From the NCBI GenBank assembly GCA_030220185.1, contig JASPKZ010001601.1, positions 992,001 through 1,056,000 of the forward strand: a DNA stretch of 64,000 nucleotides. Direction: 5' to 3'. The notes beneath the pieces are model-generated. The model saw nothing but the letters and a program-made list of their open reading frames with translations. It was not told the origin of the DNA and did not search any database. Positions 24,201 to 36,200 of this stretch are shown piece after piece (the stretch's first letter is position 1; every line of letters begins with the position of its first letter). The position numbers and the translations under genes were made by a program. This DNA is from Diploptera punctata. Its lineage: Eukaryota; Arthropoda; Insecta; Blattodea; Blaberidae.

Positions 24201-27200
24201 TACTTACTTGCTACTTTCCCATGTTGCTCCAATGTTGCCACCATTTGAAAATAATTCCAAACCATATTTAGTGTTAGTGTACGTAAAATTAGTTTATAGT
24301 TCATTAAATAGTACACGTGTAAATTGCTTTGTTACGTTAGGAAATGGGAAGTTGGTTTACGTCCATTTTTAAGCATTTGGGAATAAATAATATGCATGCA
24401 AATTGTTTTCTTTAGTTAGAAAATGGCAAGTTAGTTTACGTCCATTTTTTTTGCATTTGGAAATTTATTCCCAAAGTTGGTAATGGCGACTGTAGAGCCA
24501 TCTACCGGTGTCTATATTAACCATTACAGCAACTCGCGCATGCGCTGCGATTCTGTGGAACTTAGAAGAATTCCTGAGAGACATAAAACCGACTTTTTCC
24601 AAAAAGTCTTCTTAACAAAGAAGCCGCCATTTGCAAAAATCATAGCAACGGCTCGTAGCATTTGGGGTTAGGGAATTAACTATGTAGAAGAGAAAAATAT
24701 GCATTTAGATTGGAGGCCTGGATAGAGCATTGACATAGAGAGTCAAAGGTCCTGGGTTCAAACCCCCAGTCTAGGCATATATTTTTCTTTTCAAATGTAA
24801 TTATGAAGCAATGCTAATGCAGAGGTTTCAGAAAGTTAATTTCTAATAATTAAATGAATCGTGATTTTTTCTTACCTCATACATCTATGTTTCTTTAAAC
24901 ACAGCACTGCAGTATCGGCGACACTTTGTCTTCATCGTCAGCTGTTTTCACAACTGTCAATTTTTTCTCCTTTTTGCCGGTAATTATCTAGACTGCCATC
25001 TGGTGTTCTTTTGAAGGAATTCCTCTTCAAACTGCCATCTGGTGTTAACACCAGATGGCAGTCTAGATAATTACCGGCAAAAAGGAGAAAAAATTGACAG
25101 TCGTGAAAACAGCTGACGATGACGACAAAGTGTCGCTGATACTGCAGTGCTGTGTTTAAAGAAACATAGATGTATTATCAGATTCCGAAGATAGCTTACA
25201 AATAGCAGCATATCAATTATTCAAAATTGCCAGCAAATATAATATGAAAATTTCCACATCAAAATCCAAAAACAATGGCAATGTGTGGAAAAAACATACA
25301 ATGGGTGAAAATTGAGATTGATGGAAAAATTATAGAACAAGTGTCAGATTTCTCTTACTTAGGAAGTGTATTTGCAGAGTATAAGAGTGACATTGATTCA
25401 AAATTACAAAAATATAATAAAATGAATGGGGTAATACAAAGACATTTTGGTAAACAGATGAGGACAGAGACAAAACTAAGATTACATAACGTCACATCAA
25501 AAGCTGCTCTAAAATACGGAAGTGAAATTTGGATTTTAAATAAAAGAAACTCTCATAAACTTCAAGTAAGCCAAATGCGCTTCTTACGATCATTGTTAGG
25601 AGTTAATAGACTGGATCACCAAAGGAACACTACTATCAGAGGAAAACTTGGAGTAGCAAGTTTAAATGAAGATATACAAAGATACCAACAAGAATGGAAA
25701 AATCATCTGAGAAGAATGGCAAGAAATAGACTTCCAAAATTGGCATTCCAATATACCCCAACTGGACATAGGGACCAAGGAAGACCAAAACATCGGTGGA
25801 AAGATCAAGACCATCTTCGCTAGGTTTACCGTACAGGCCACATGGCCTAAAACGAATTTGTTCATGATGATGATGAGATGTATGAGGTAAGAAAAAATCA
25901 CGATTCATTTAATTATTATTAATTGAACCTCATAATGTTAAAAATTCCCAAATTTAATATATAAAGTTAATTTGTGTTGAAACAGATTAATTATTGGTCA
26001 GCATCTCTAACAGTATGATACTAAAAAATATTTACTTGTTTTAATTGTGACGTAATATATATAATATTTGTATTATTATAACAGCTTTCAATATAAAATT
26101 AATTTATACTGTGAAATGAGATAACTTATCAGCATGTTGAGACTTATTTTTTAATTAGCTTAGAAATTAAATTGTTTCATTTTAAATTATTCAACTTATT
26201 TCACGTATATTGAAGAAAAAAAGAAGTGAAATTACAGAAATTAAAATCAAATATCCTTTCATTTCATAACCTTCCTATACCCCTGGAGATTGAATAGCTC
26301 CAGTTACCTTTCTTAAATTATCCATCTTATACAAATACCTACTGCTGGAGGTGCATCAATGCTGAGTAGATGTGCTAATAAATACCTAGATATAAGACAA
26401 CAGCCACCTGACCAGCAGCCAAGACCCTTGGGAATTGGTTTGGGTGAAGCACGGCGCCCTCAAACGAGGCCAACTCAGCTAGAGTATGGAACCCCAACAG
26501 AAGATTCTCTGGTCCTCCAGGTTGGGAGTTAGGCATGTGGCTGACGACCCATCCTGTAAAACTGTCTTGTTAGGAACCCAAATATGAAGCCTCGGAAGGA
26601 TTGGATTGATGTCCGGAGGAGGCTCATTGAGGAGGCAAAGGTCCTTATTGGACTGTAGTCCCATTTAAGAAGAAGAAGAATAGTTTTCAAAGAAATATTG
26701 AACATCCAACTATTATTTTTTTAACTTGCTATATTCTATAGTAGTAATAATTGGTCCTGATCGTTTTATGACTAATGATGCTCGTCGGTGGATTTGAAAT
26801 TCACAAATCTGTATCTACCAAGATTGATGGACTTTTTCAGAGCATAAAAATTTTGATGTTAGTTTCAATTGGAAACTAATTAAACCAAGGAATTCTGATG
26901 CAGTATATTTATGGTGTACAAAAGAACCTCAAGCTTGATACAAGACGCCTTTGAGCACCAGTTTGCAATGGATGTTAAATAGTGTTGTTACATAAAGTCC
27001 TGGGTTCAAACCCTAGTCTAGGTGTATATCCTATGTACTTGTTCCAGTGGTTAAAGCCTGAATCATCCACACCTTTAAGTGAAACTTTTGACATCCAAAC
27101 TCTGCCTTCTTTTATTTATTACCATGAGTATTTGTCTATTTTGTGCATTGAATCTAAATTGGGATATAAAAAAATTCAAATAAAATATCCAGTAAATTGG

Positions 27201-30200
27201 TCTTTATTTTTTATTCAGAATTAACACAATATGGTATTTGTGCACAAATATAGGGACACTCTGTATTAAAGTATCTGTCAATTTCAGACAAACTGTATTA
27301 TGGGGGCTGTTCCTGACTTACTTTGGAACCTGCAGCGTGTACACTGTAATCGTTGGAACTAACTTCAAACAGGTAAATTTAATTACTTAAAGCGACATGT
27401 GTACAATATTAAAAATCTGATGAGAAAGTGGAAATTAGACGAAACATATATAATGGTCTTAACAGCAATGTGAGTGGTTTCTCTGCATCTCTATTTAATC
27501 TTATGTATGGAGTGGTTTGTCATAAGTAACGCCGCCACGAGTGATTTCCAATTTATCTAGAGGATGTGGAAATCAAGAGTGGCATTTGTTAGGACTATTT
27601 AACGAATAAAATTAGGCTATTTACTCACAAATCATTATTTAAATATAGTTACTTTAAAATATTTATTTATTTAATGTAAACGGCGATGTTTGAAAACAAA
27701 TGAGAAACGTTATGTTTCTTCTTTCTCCATCCACTGCAACAAGATCATATAATGTTATATATTGCCATCTGGCGTGGGAAACTTGAAATATCATCGCAAT
27801 ATTATAAGAATGCATCCTAGCGGAGAAAAAATTAAACACATCAAACTGTATATTATAACCAAAATTATAGGTTATTAATTCATTTTTTAGTAAACAACTC
27901 GGTAAAACCATTATTTAAAAACACAATTATAGAACACAGATTTATCAAAAAGAACTCGGTAATATCATTATTTAAACACAGTTATTGAACACACAATTGT
28001 CAAATTTGTATTTCGTCTATAACTTAATTTGAAGCACAGCCAAATCTTGTTTCTGCCATTTTGAACATTCAAATATGGCAGCTTTACTGTTCACTCAGTC
28101 ACTGCGAAATAATGGTCAGACCTGTTCAGAATATTAAAAAGGAGGAGCTTTCTTTAATATGGTAATTATAACATTGATAAATATTTCGTGAAACACGACT
28201 CTGATTGGTTGTAAAACAGAAATCATTGAAACGTGATTGGTCATTGACTCCCATTTGGGGCATGAGTTAAATAGTCTAAATAAATTTAGGGGATCTGAAT
28301 GTAAAGATATTAAAAAAAAACATTACAGCTTTTAGAATAAAAGGAAGTATTTTGGCAATCTAGGTACACTGGGCTCAAGATATCAGAAAGCTTGGCTGAC
28401 CATTTGGCTCCTAAGCCCTTCATATTATCTTTAAATTGAATAGGGATAATGTTTCCCATAAAATTTCCTGCCTCCCAATTTCCTTTCTCTATGCTCCAAT
28501 CTATACATACCAGTTCTTTGTTGAGTGCTGCGGAATCCCTGCTCACTGATATGGCATAGCTTAATATGTAAGAGCCAATGTTTTCTATCAGTACTATAAC
28601 ATTCTTTTCACTTTGTAATGTTACAGAAGCTTTCAGATAACTTGCATTCAGTATAATTTTGTGATAGTTTATTATCAGAGCTCATCATGCTATTTTCATG
28701 GTAGGTAGAAAACAAGTTAGAAAATTTGTGTTCCACAAAGCATGGTAAAGGAAGAAAAAATGCTGGAGAGAGAATTATTTAAAAAACGTTCAATAAACTA
28801 TCTTCCAAGAATCGACATAATACAAAAGCAAGATAGTTGAAGACTTGTGGTGTAATCTCCAAAAAAGCTGTTAAAATTACCCAGTAAAAACAAATGGAAC
28901 AAAATAGGAAATGGCCTTAATTTATGATAAATAAGAAATATATGTGAAGACTAAAAAAAAAATATTTTTTAAAGAGAGTGTGTGTGTATATAAAAATACA
29001 TGAAAAATGAAGATATATATATATCTCCATAATTTTCCCAGTTATATGGATATGAAACACGGACTGTTCTTACTTTAAGGAGGAAAGAAGATTGAGTATT
29101 TGAGAATAAAGTTCTTAGGTAAATTTTTCGGCCAGAAAGAGATAAACAGACAGGTGAATGGGAAAAACTACAAAACAGTGAGCTGCAATATATGTATAGG
29201 AAGCTAGATATAATAAAAAAGTTAAGTCTTGTAGGCTGTGATGTGCAGGACATGTGGCACTTATGGGGGATGAAAGAGGTGCATGGAACTTCTGGTAGGA
29301 AAACCAGAAGGAAAACATCCAGTTGATAGACCAAGAATCAGGTGGGAGAATAACATTATCGATGATTTGAGGGAAGTAGATTATACAGGGATGATTGGAA
29401 AACATTAGCTCAGGATAGGGATGTATGGAGAGCTTATGTCCGTGCAGCCATAAACCTACAGGTTCGATAGAGCCAGTGAGTTATACCTGAGCCGCCATAT
29501 CTCCGGCTTTGAAGTCTTAGGTTATGCGAGGATAAAGGGAGAATTCGCCCTCTACTGCCAATAAGGATATGGTTGTAGTGAGAGTAGATGTCTGCCATGA
29601 CCAATCACTGCTTTTGACGCAGCTATAGCGCGCTAGTAAGGTTTGAAATTGCTGAGATGTTGTCAGCTGTATGTCTGCTAACCACATACATAAAGCGGCC
29701 ACTCCCACTGAATATCCATATTGGCAACACTGTCGTGAAAACGTCAATCAGTGGCTGCAGTATAGTTAGTTATATATCTTAATTTTTCATCTATTTTTAC
29801 AGATATTTCAAATAGTGTAATCAAATAAATAAAAACAATTGAGGATATTCTTGAAAACGTAAATACGGTTAATAAAAAATTGAACTACTACAGGAAATAT
29901 CACTCGAGATTTAAATAAAATTTAAAATAAAATTCTTTTTACCTCAACTCATACGGACTAATAATATTGAGAGAACGGGATATAAATAAATACTTCAATA
30001 TCGATGTATGGGTATATACCAGAGCTGTCCAAACTACGGCCCGCCATGGCTTTTCATATGGCGTGCGTAAGCACTGAAATGAACAAATTAATTTTATATT
30101 TTAAATTTAGATTTTAAAATGTAACATCTAGTTTGGACATCCCTGTGTGAAATTCAGCTCTCAGGAATGTGGGGTTGAGGTGTCACCGCTTCTCTTGACA

Positions 30201-33200
30201 ATGTAGTAGAGTTGATTCATCCCTTATTTACCGTTTTCTCCCCCACTCCAAACTTTGATCATTACTTATTTCGCTTGTTGTATTTTCAATCAAACAGTGA
30301 CCTCTGCACGGAATAGTTGTAAAAATAGTGTTAATTTAAATTGAGAAAATGCTTTAAAAAAATGCCAAATTGATTCCGAGTGTAGTAAGTTTAATGAATT
30401 CTGGACCAGCAAGTTCTTTGTGAAGGAGCATGGAAACGAAGTATTAGTGTTATTTGTAAATATATTAAGTTTTGTACCTTTTTTTTACAATTTTAATTGC
30501 AGCATTGTATTATAGACGTTTTAACATTCTTCTGTATCTTCATGTAATTTTATTGTAATAATAATAATAACAACAATAATAACAGTAACAGTAGCAACAG
30601 TAATAGTAACGATATTTACAATCAGTTATTGAGTTATGTAGATAGGAATAACACTATGAGGTTTTTTAATATTGTTTATTTTTTATTATTTCACTCACCT
30701 CATACTTCATAATTCATAGCAGACCCAGGGTTTCTTCACATCATTTGTGACATTCTCAATGCTGTGTCACGTTCACAACTGACGTCCAATGGCCTTCTAT
30801 CCTGCAGACTGACCTCCGTGCCATCTGGTGGCCGACTGAAGAATTTCCAAATCAGTCCTCTCTCCTTATAACCGGGTATTTCAAAATTCATAGTTGTATT
30901 TTCATTCTTGCATATGTAAATTTTTTCCCAAATTGTGAGTTCCTTCGGTTTTTCCAATTGTTTAAGTAATTTTGTTTTGGTTTCTATTCTGTGTTTTTCT
31001 GACCAGGCATGTGCAGCTATTGCAGATTATATAAAAGCTACTGGATTTAACCATTTTTCACACAAACAGGCAGTATTTAATAGTTTAACAAACAGACTTG
31101 TGAATGTCCCCATGAGCAAAGAAAATTACAATAAACAGAAAGAACACATCATAAAAATTGCGAAGGATAATGGTTTTCAAGAGAAGATGATACACAAGAA
31201 AATAAATAAATTCAAAAAACAAAAAGTCATCAATGAAAGTACTCTTCAGACAGATAAAAATATAGGCAAAAAATTCAAGAAGTTCACATACCATCCTTTG
31301 GTATTTGACAAGTTTCAACAAATTCAACATTAAATTAGCACCGAAAAATGATTACAGCTTAGGTAATTTAATAAAAACCAACAAAAATGAAAAGATTGAA
31401 GACTGCAAAAAAATCGGGAATTTATCAAATTAATTGTAAAGATTGTGAAAAGATATACATAGGAAAAACAAAAAGGAATCTAAATACAAGATTAAAAGAA
31501 CACCTCAGAAATGTTAAAAATGGAGAAACCGAAAAATCTGCAATAGCTGCACATGCCTGGTCAGAAAAACATAGAATAGAAACCAAAACAAAATTACCTA
31601 AACAATTGGAAAAACCGAAGGAACTCACAATTTGGGAAAAAAATTACATATGCAAGAATGAAAATACAACTATGAATTTTGAAATACCCGGTTATAAGGA
31701 GAGAGGACTGATTTGGAAATTCTTCAGTCGGCCACCAGATGGCGCGGAGGTCAGTCTGCAGGATAGAAGGCCGTTGGACGTCAGTTGTGAACGTGGCACA
31801 GCATTGAGAATGTCACAAATGATGTGAAGAAACCCTGGGTCTGCTATGAATTATGAAGTATGAGGTGAGTGAAATAATAAAAAATAAACAATCAGTTATT
31901 GGCCCGGCCCATTAAAAATTTTGGGCGGCCCTGGTATATACAGCATATATTATACAAAATTTCAATCTTAACCAGAAAACTCTTCACCCATATTCTTCAG
32001 TAGACATTATTAGGTCATTTTAAGAATAATAAAGCAGTGCAAGTTGGCTATTTTAACTATCAAATTCATTTGCATTTGAAATGCCTTGAACTTCTTTTTC
32101 TTCCACTCTTTCATTACTCTGGGTACCTTCAAGAGTTGTTGTTAATAAGGATTACTTGTTTTTGCAGGTAATTGAGTATCACACGCAAACCACGCTAGAT
32201 GAAAGAGTGTACATCGCAGCATTACTTGTGCCTCTCATTCTACTTGGTTGGGTACCGAATCTGAAGTACCTCGCTCCAGTATCTATGATAGCAAATGTTT
32301 TCATGGCAATTGGACTGGGCATCACCATTTACTATTTAGTGCAAGACATGCCTAACGTAGACACAGTGCCTAAGTTCGACATTACTGTATCCACCACGCC
32401 ACAGTTTTTCAGCATTGTTATATTTGCTATGGAGGCTATTGGAGTGGTAAGTCTTCTATTGTATCTGAGACAAAGGGTGCATTTCTCAACCAAATCTAAA
32501 GCACGATCCTGGTTTTCAAATTTTTTTATTGTTTCCATAACACCTGTAAAAATGGCTGAAAAGTCACAGAAATTGTTATGAAACCATCGAGATGATTCAA
32601 ACATTTGCTTTTGTAATCAACAGCCATTGATTTTCATTTTTATGGTTGTTATGGAAACAATAAAAAGATCTAAAAACCAGAGTCGTTGATAGTTTTTTAA
32701 ATAAAAAATAAAATATGTGTAGTAATTTAAAAAAAAAATTTCATATGCAGAGGATTTATATATTTTTTTTCTTCTTCTATTATAATGATATAGAAAAATT
32801 AATGCATAGTACTGTTCTAAATAAGTCAGTGGTCGTGTAGAAAAAAAAAATTACTAAAAAATTATGGAACTTATTAAAAATTTGCATATTTAAATTTCTA
32901 AATGGATTTTTTTCAATAACTCAAAAACGTTTAAGCCTAGAAGGATGAAACTTTAATATAATATCAACTGTTATAGCATGAACGTGTGTACAACAAATCA
33001 AGTATGTAGCTTAAAAACTGTACAAAATAGAAATTTCACCCGTCGCCCCTTAAATTACAAATATTGTAATAGTAGTAACTTAATATGTTTCAAATTGAAT
33101 CTTACAATTTTTTTAACTCTGACATGTATAAACTTAATTTTTCAGGTGATGCCTCTAGAAAATAATATGAAATTCCCACGTCACTTTCTTGGACTAGGTG

Positions 33201-36200
33201 GAGTTCTAAATCAAGGAATGGCAGGTGTAACATTAATATATATCCTTCTCGGGTTTCTTGGATTTCTGAAATATGGAGCTGAAACGCAAGGAAGTATTAC
33301 TCTCAATCTTCCAACTCATGAAATGTAAGTATATCAGGTGTATGCCCTCAACCCATACATCATAATCCACATGGGATATTAGTAGGCTGCAAAATGGTAC
33401 AACTGGCACACTAATTTATTTTCAAATGTGTTACAATAGTGCCTTATAAATAGAGACCGGATGTTAGGGAAAATGCCTATAGTTATTTATTATAGATATT
33501 GTAAAAGTGACTTCATATAAGTTCATACCAACGACCCTAGAGTTGTTTTCCATGAAGTTCATTTTGCCTATAAATGCATATTTGCAATTTTTCTTGAAAT
33601 TAACTCAGTATTTCAATGAAATCAATTGAAATGGATAAACTTCATGGCACAATTGATTTCATAGAAGTTTTCAAGTGTTCTTTTTATAAATTTTCTTAGA
33701 ATATTTTAGGAAAACAGTGGCAATAACCTAGCAGGTAGATGGTTCCTGCTCAATGCATTCCCGTTAGGTAAATATTGTATTTTTCCACCTCATGCATTCC
33801 CGTTAAGCGAAATAGACCTAAGCTATTTCCCATTGTATTATGCCCCGGCTCTACGGCTTGGAGAAAAGTTATTTGCTTCTTTTCAATACAAACATTGCTG
33901 AGTGACAAAGAGGGTAGATGCCTCAAGCTTTCTTTCTCTGCCTCACACCTGGTGCTGAAACCGGCAATATTATTTTTGATGTTGGTAACACTAAATTCAG
34001 TCTGCAGTCCTCATTCACAGACAGGTGATTCAAAGACAAAGTGGTGCTGCAAGTGTTTTTTTTTTTTACCTTTAGAATAGTTTTTCTAACATACCTAAAG
34101 ATCAGTAAAATACAAACTGACCAATTTTGTGAAAGAATTTGGTGCACAAATATTCTCATGTGAAGGTTCTGCTCTTTGTAAAAGGGTAAAACAAATTCCA
34201 AAAGCATCTCTGATATCTTGGCATGCTATTGATAGCATATGTTTATATTCTTAACGTAAGACTGTAAAAAGTTATGTCATCCATTTTTTGTAAGAGCCTA
34301 TTTTGAATTTTTAGTGCCTATATTAATGATTTTTAGTGCCTTTTTGAAATTTTTAAGTGCCTAACATCCGGACTCTACTTATAAATATATTTCTTTGTGG
34401 TAGTTTATTAAAATCTTATTCTCGTAAAATGTTACACAGATGATGTTCTGCTTTCAGAATCTGAAGATAATTTACAAAGATCTTTACATCAGTTTAATAT
34501 AAATGCCAGAAAATACAATATGGAAATTAACACGAATAAGACAAAATACTTAACAATATCAAAATAACCAGCAAGATGCAAATTAGAAGTAGAAAGAAAA
34601 ATTATAGAACAAGTGTCAGAATTTAATTATTTAGGTGTAATAATAACAAACACTATAAATGTAATAAAAGAAGTAAAGAAACAAGCTGATAAAGCAGCAC
34701 AAATATCAGGATATATGAAAGATTTAATTTGGCGCAACAAACGTATGTTAATAGAAAGCAAAACCCGCACATACAAAACGATAGTTCGACCAGTTATCGT
34801 ATATGGAGCAGAAACTAGGACTGATACAACAAAAACTAAACAAATAATAAGCACATGCGAAATGAAAATCTTAAGAACTATTCAGGGGAAAACATTATTT
34901 GATAAAATACACAACACAGAAATTAGGGACAAATGTCATATTCAAGACATAACCAAATTTATTATAGATAGACGAAAATATTGGAAGGGTCATATAGAAA
35001 GAATGGAAGACAACCGACTTGCAAAAAGAGCTAAAGAAGATAGACCAATGGACGGGAGAAGAACAAGAGGAAGACCAGCCAAGAGATGCATAGACAGTGG
35101 ACATGTGGAATGAAAGACGTCCATGGAAGATTCTTGTATGAAAACCAAAGGGAAAACGCCCAGTTAGTAGACCAAGAATGAGGTGGGAGAATAACATTAA
35201 CTATGATTTGAGGGAAGTAGATTATACAGGGGATGACTGGAAAACATTGGCTCAAGATAGGGATGTATGGAGAGCTTATGTCAGCATGGCCATGAACCTA
35301 CGGGTTCGATAGTGCCAGTGAGTTAGTTAGTTAGTAGTTTTTTATGAAATCTAAGATTGCAGATTGTCTTTTTTTCAATATTCAACTATAATACCTTAAA
35401 TACATTTAGTATTAGGCCAATAAGAAAAAGTAAAGCAGCACAAAAGTTGAAACTCATCAAAAGGAACTCCTGTTACGAACTATTAATTGAAAGTCTTGTT
35501 ATGTTTTGCCAAACTTTACGTTTCAGAAAGTTGAAATTAACCACAAAGTTTTCATAGAAAATAAAATTTACATAATTTTGTGTAGAATTTGTTGTGATAT
35601 GGTTACAAGCTTACGTATATGAAAAGTATATTGTATAGATATTAACTTGTATTTTCCTCGTTTTTATTATTAATTTCATACATCTCAATGATGGATAAAT
35701 CATATTTAAAGAGAAAAATTCTCTTTAAATATGATTTATCCATCATTGAGATGTATGAAATTAATAATAAAAACATCGAAAATAGCCGTACTGGCATTTA
35801 TAATATAATGTATAATTCCCAAATATGTCTTCTTAATATAGGAGCCGCCATTTGCAAAGATAGAAGCAAAGGCTTCAAAGCAATTGGAGGCGGGAATTTC
35901 AACGTATATAGAGAAAGATTTGCGTTTAGATCGGTACTTGCTCAGGTAGCTCAAATGGTAGAGCACTTGGACTAGAAAAACCAAGGGTCCCGGGTTCAAG
36001 TCCCGGTCTGAGCGTATAATTTTTCTCTTTAAATATGATTGTATTTTCCTTTTTGTGTTTTCAGTGCTGCACAAACGGTGAAAATACTTATAGCCTTGGC
36101 TGTGTTCTGCACGTACGGTTTACAGTTCTACGTGTCTCATGAAATAGCCTGGAACGGAGTGAAGGATTCACTTACAAAACGACCGCTTCTCTCTGAATAT

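Larger units (their letters stand above)
30020..31933. mobile_element. hAT-type transposon, non-autonomous
   Basis: The left end is cagagctgtccaaactacgg and the right end, read inward, is cagggccgcccaaaat. Identical 8-bp repeats gtatatac at 30012-30019 and 31934-31941 are the target duplication expected for hAT. No hAT transposase remains. The interior is mostly a Penelope-like palindrome, so it is either a carrier of a later insertion or a chimera. Confidence 0.87.

Noticed and set aside
25100..25175. A working hammerhead in the 24.9 and 38.1 kb PLE arms
   Set aside because: Helix I and helix III (act-gc-agt) are kept, but the gaaa core is replaced by ctgat or ccgat and the cleavage base is g, so it should be inactive.
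28310..28546. A possible extra transporter exon or antisense gene
   Set aside because: It is on the opposite strand, has no recognisable similarity, and the transporter junctions around it are already complete.
31387..31827. An independent host GIY-YIG nuclease gene
   Set aside because: It adjoins a PLE thumb/linker fragment, has inverted and diverged copies nearby, and lies inside a hAT element in an intron.
32156..32581. Exon 5 extended past 32446
   Set aside because: The extension loses transporter similarity after the gtaagt donor at 32447. The phase-0 join to exon 6 restores the conserved P-ENNM motif.
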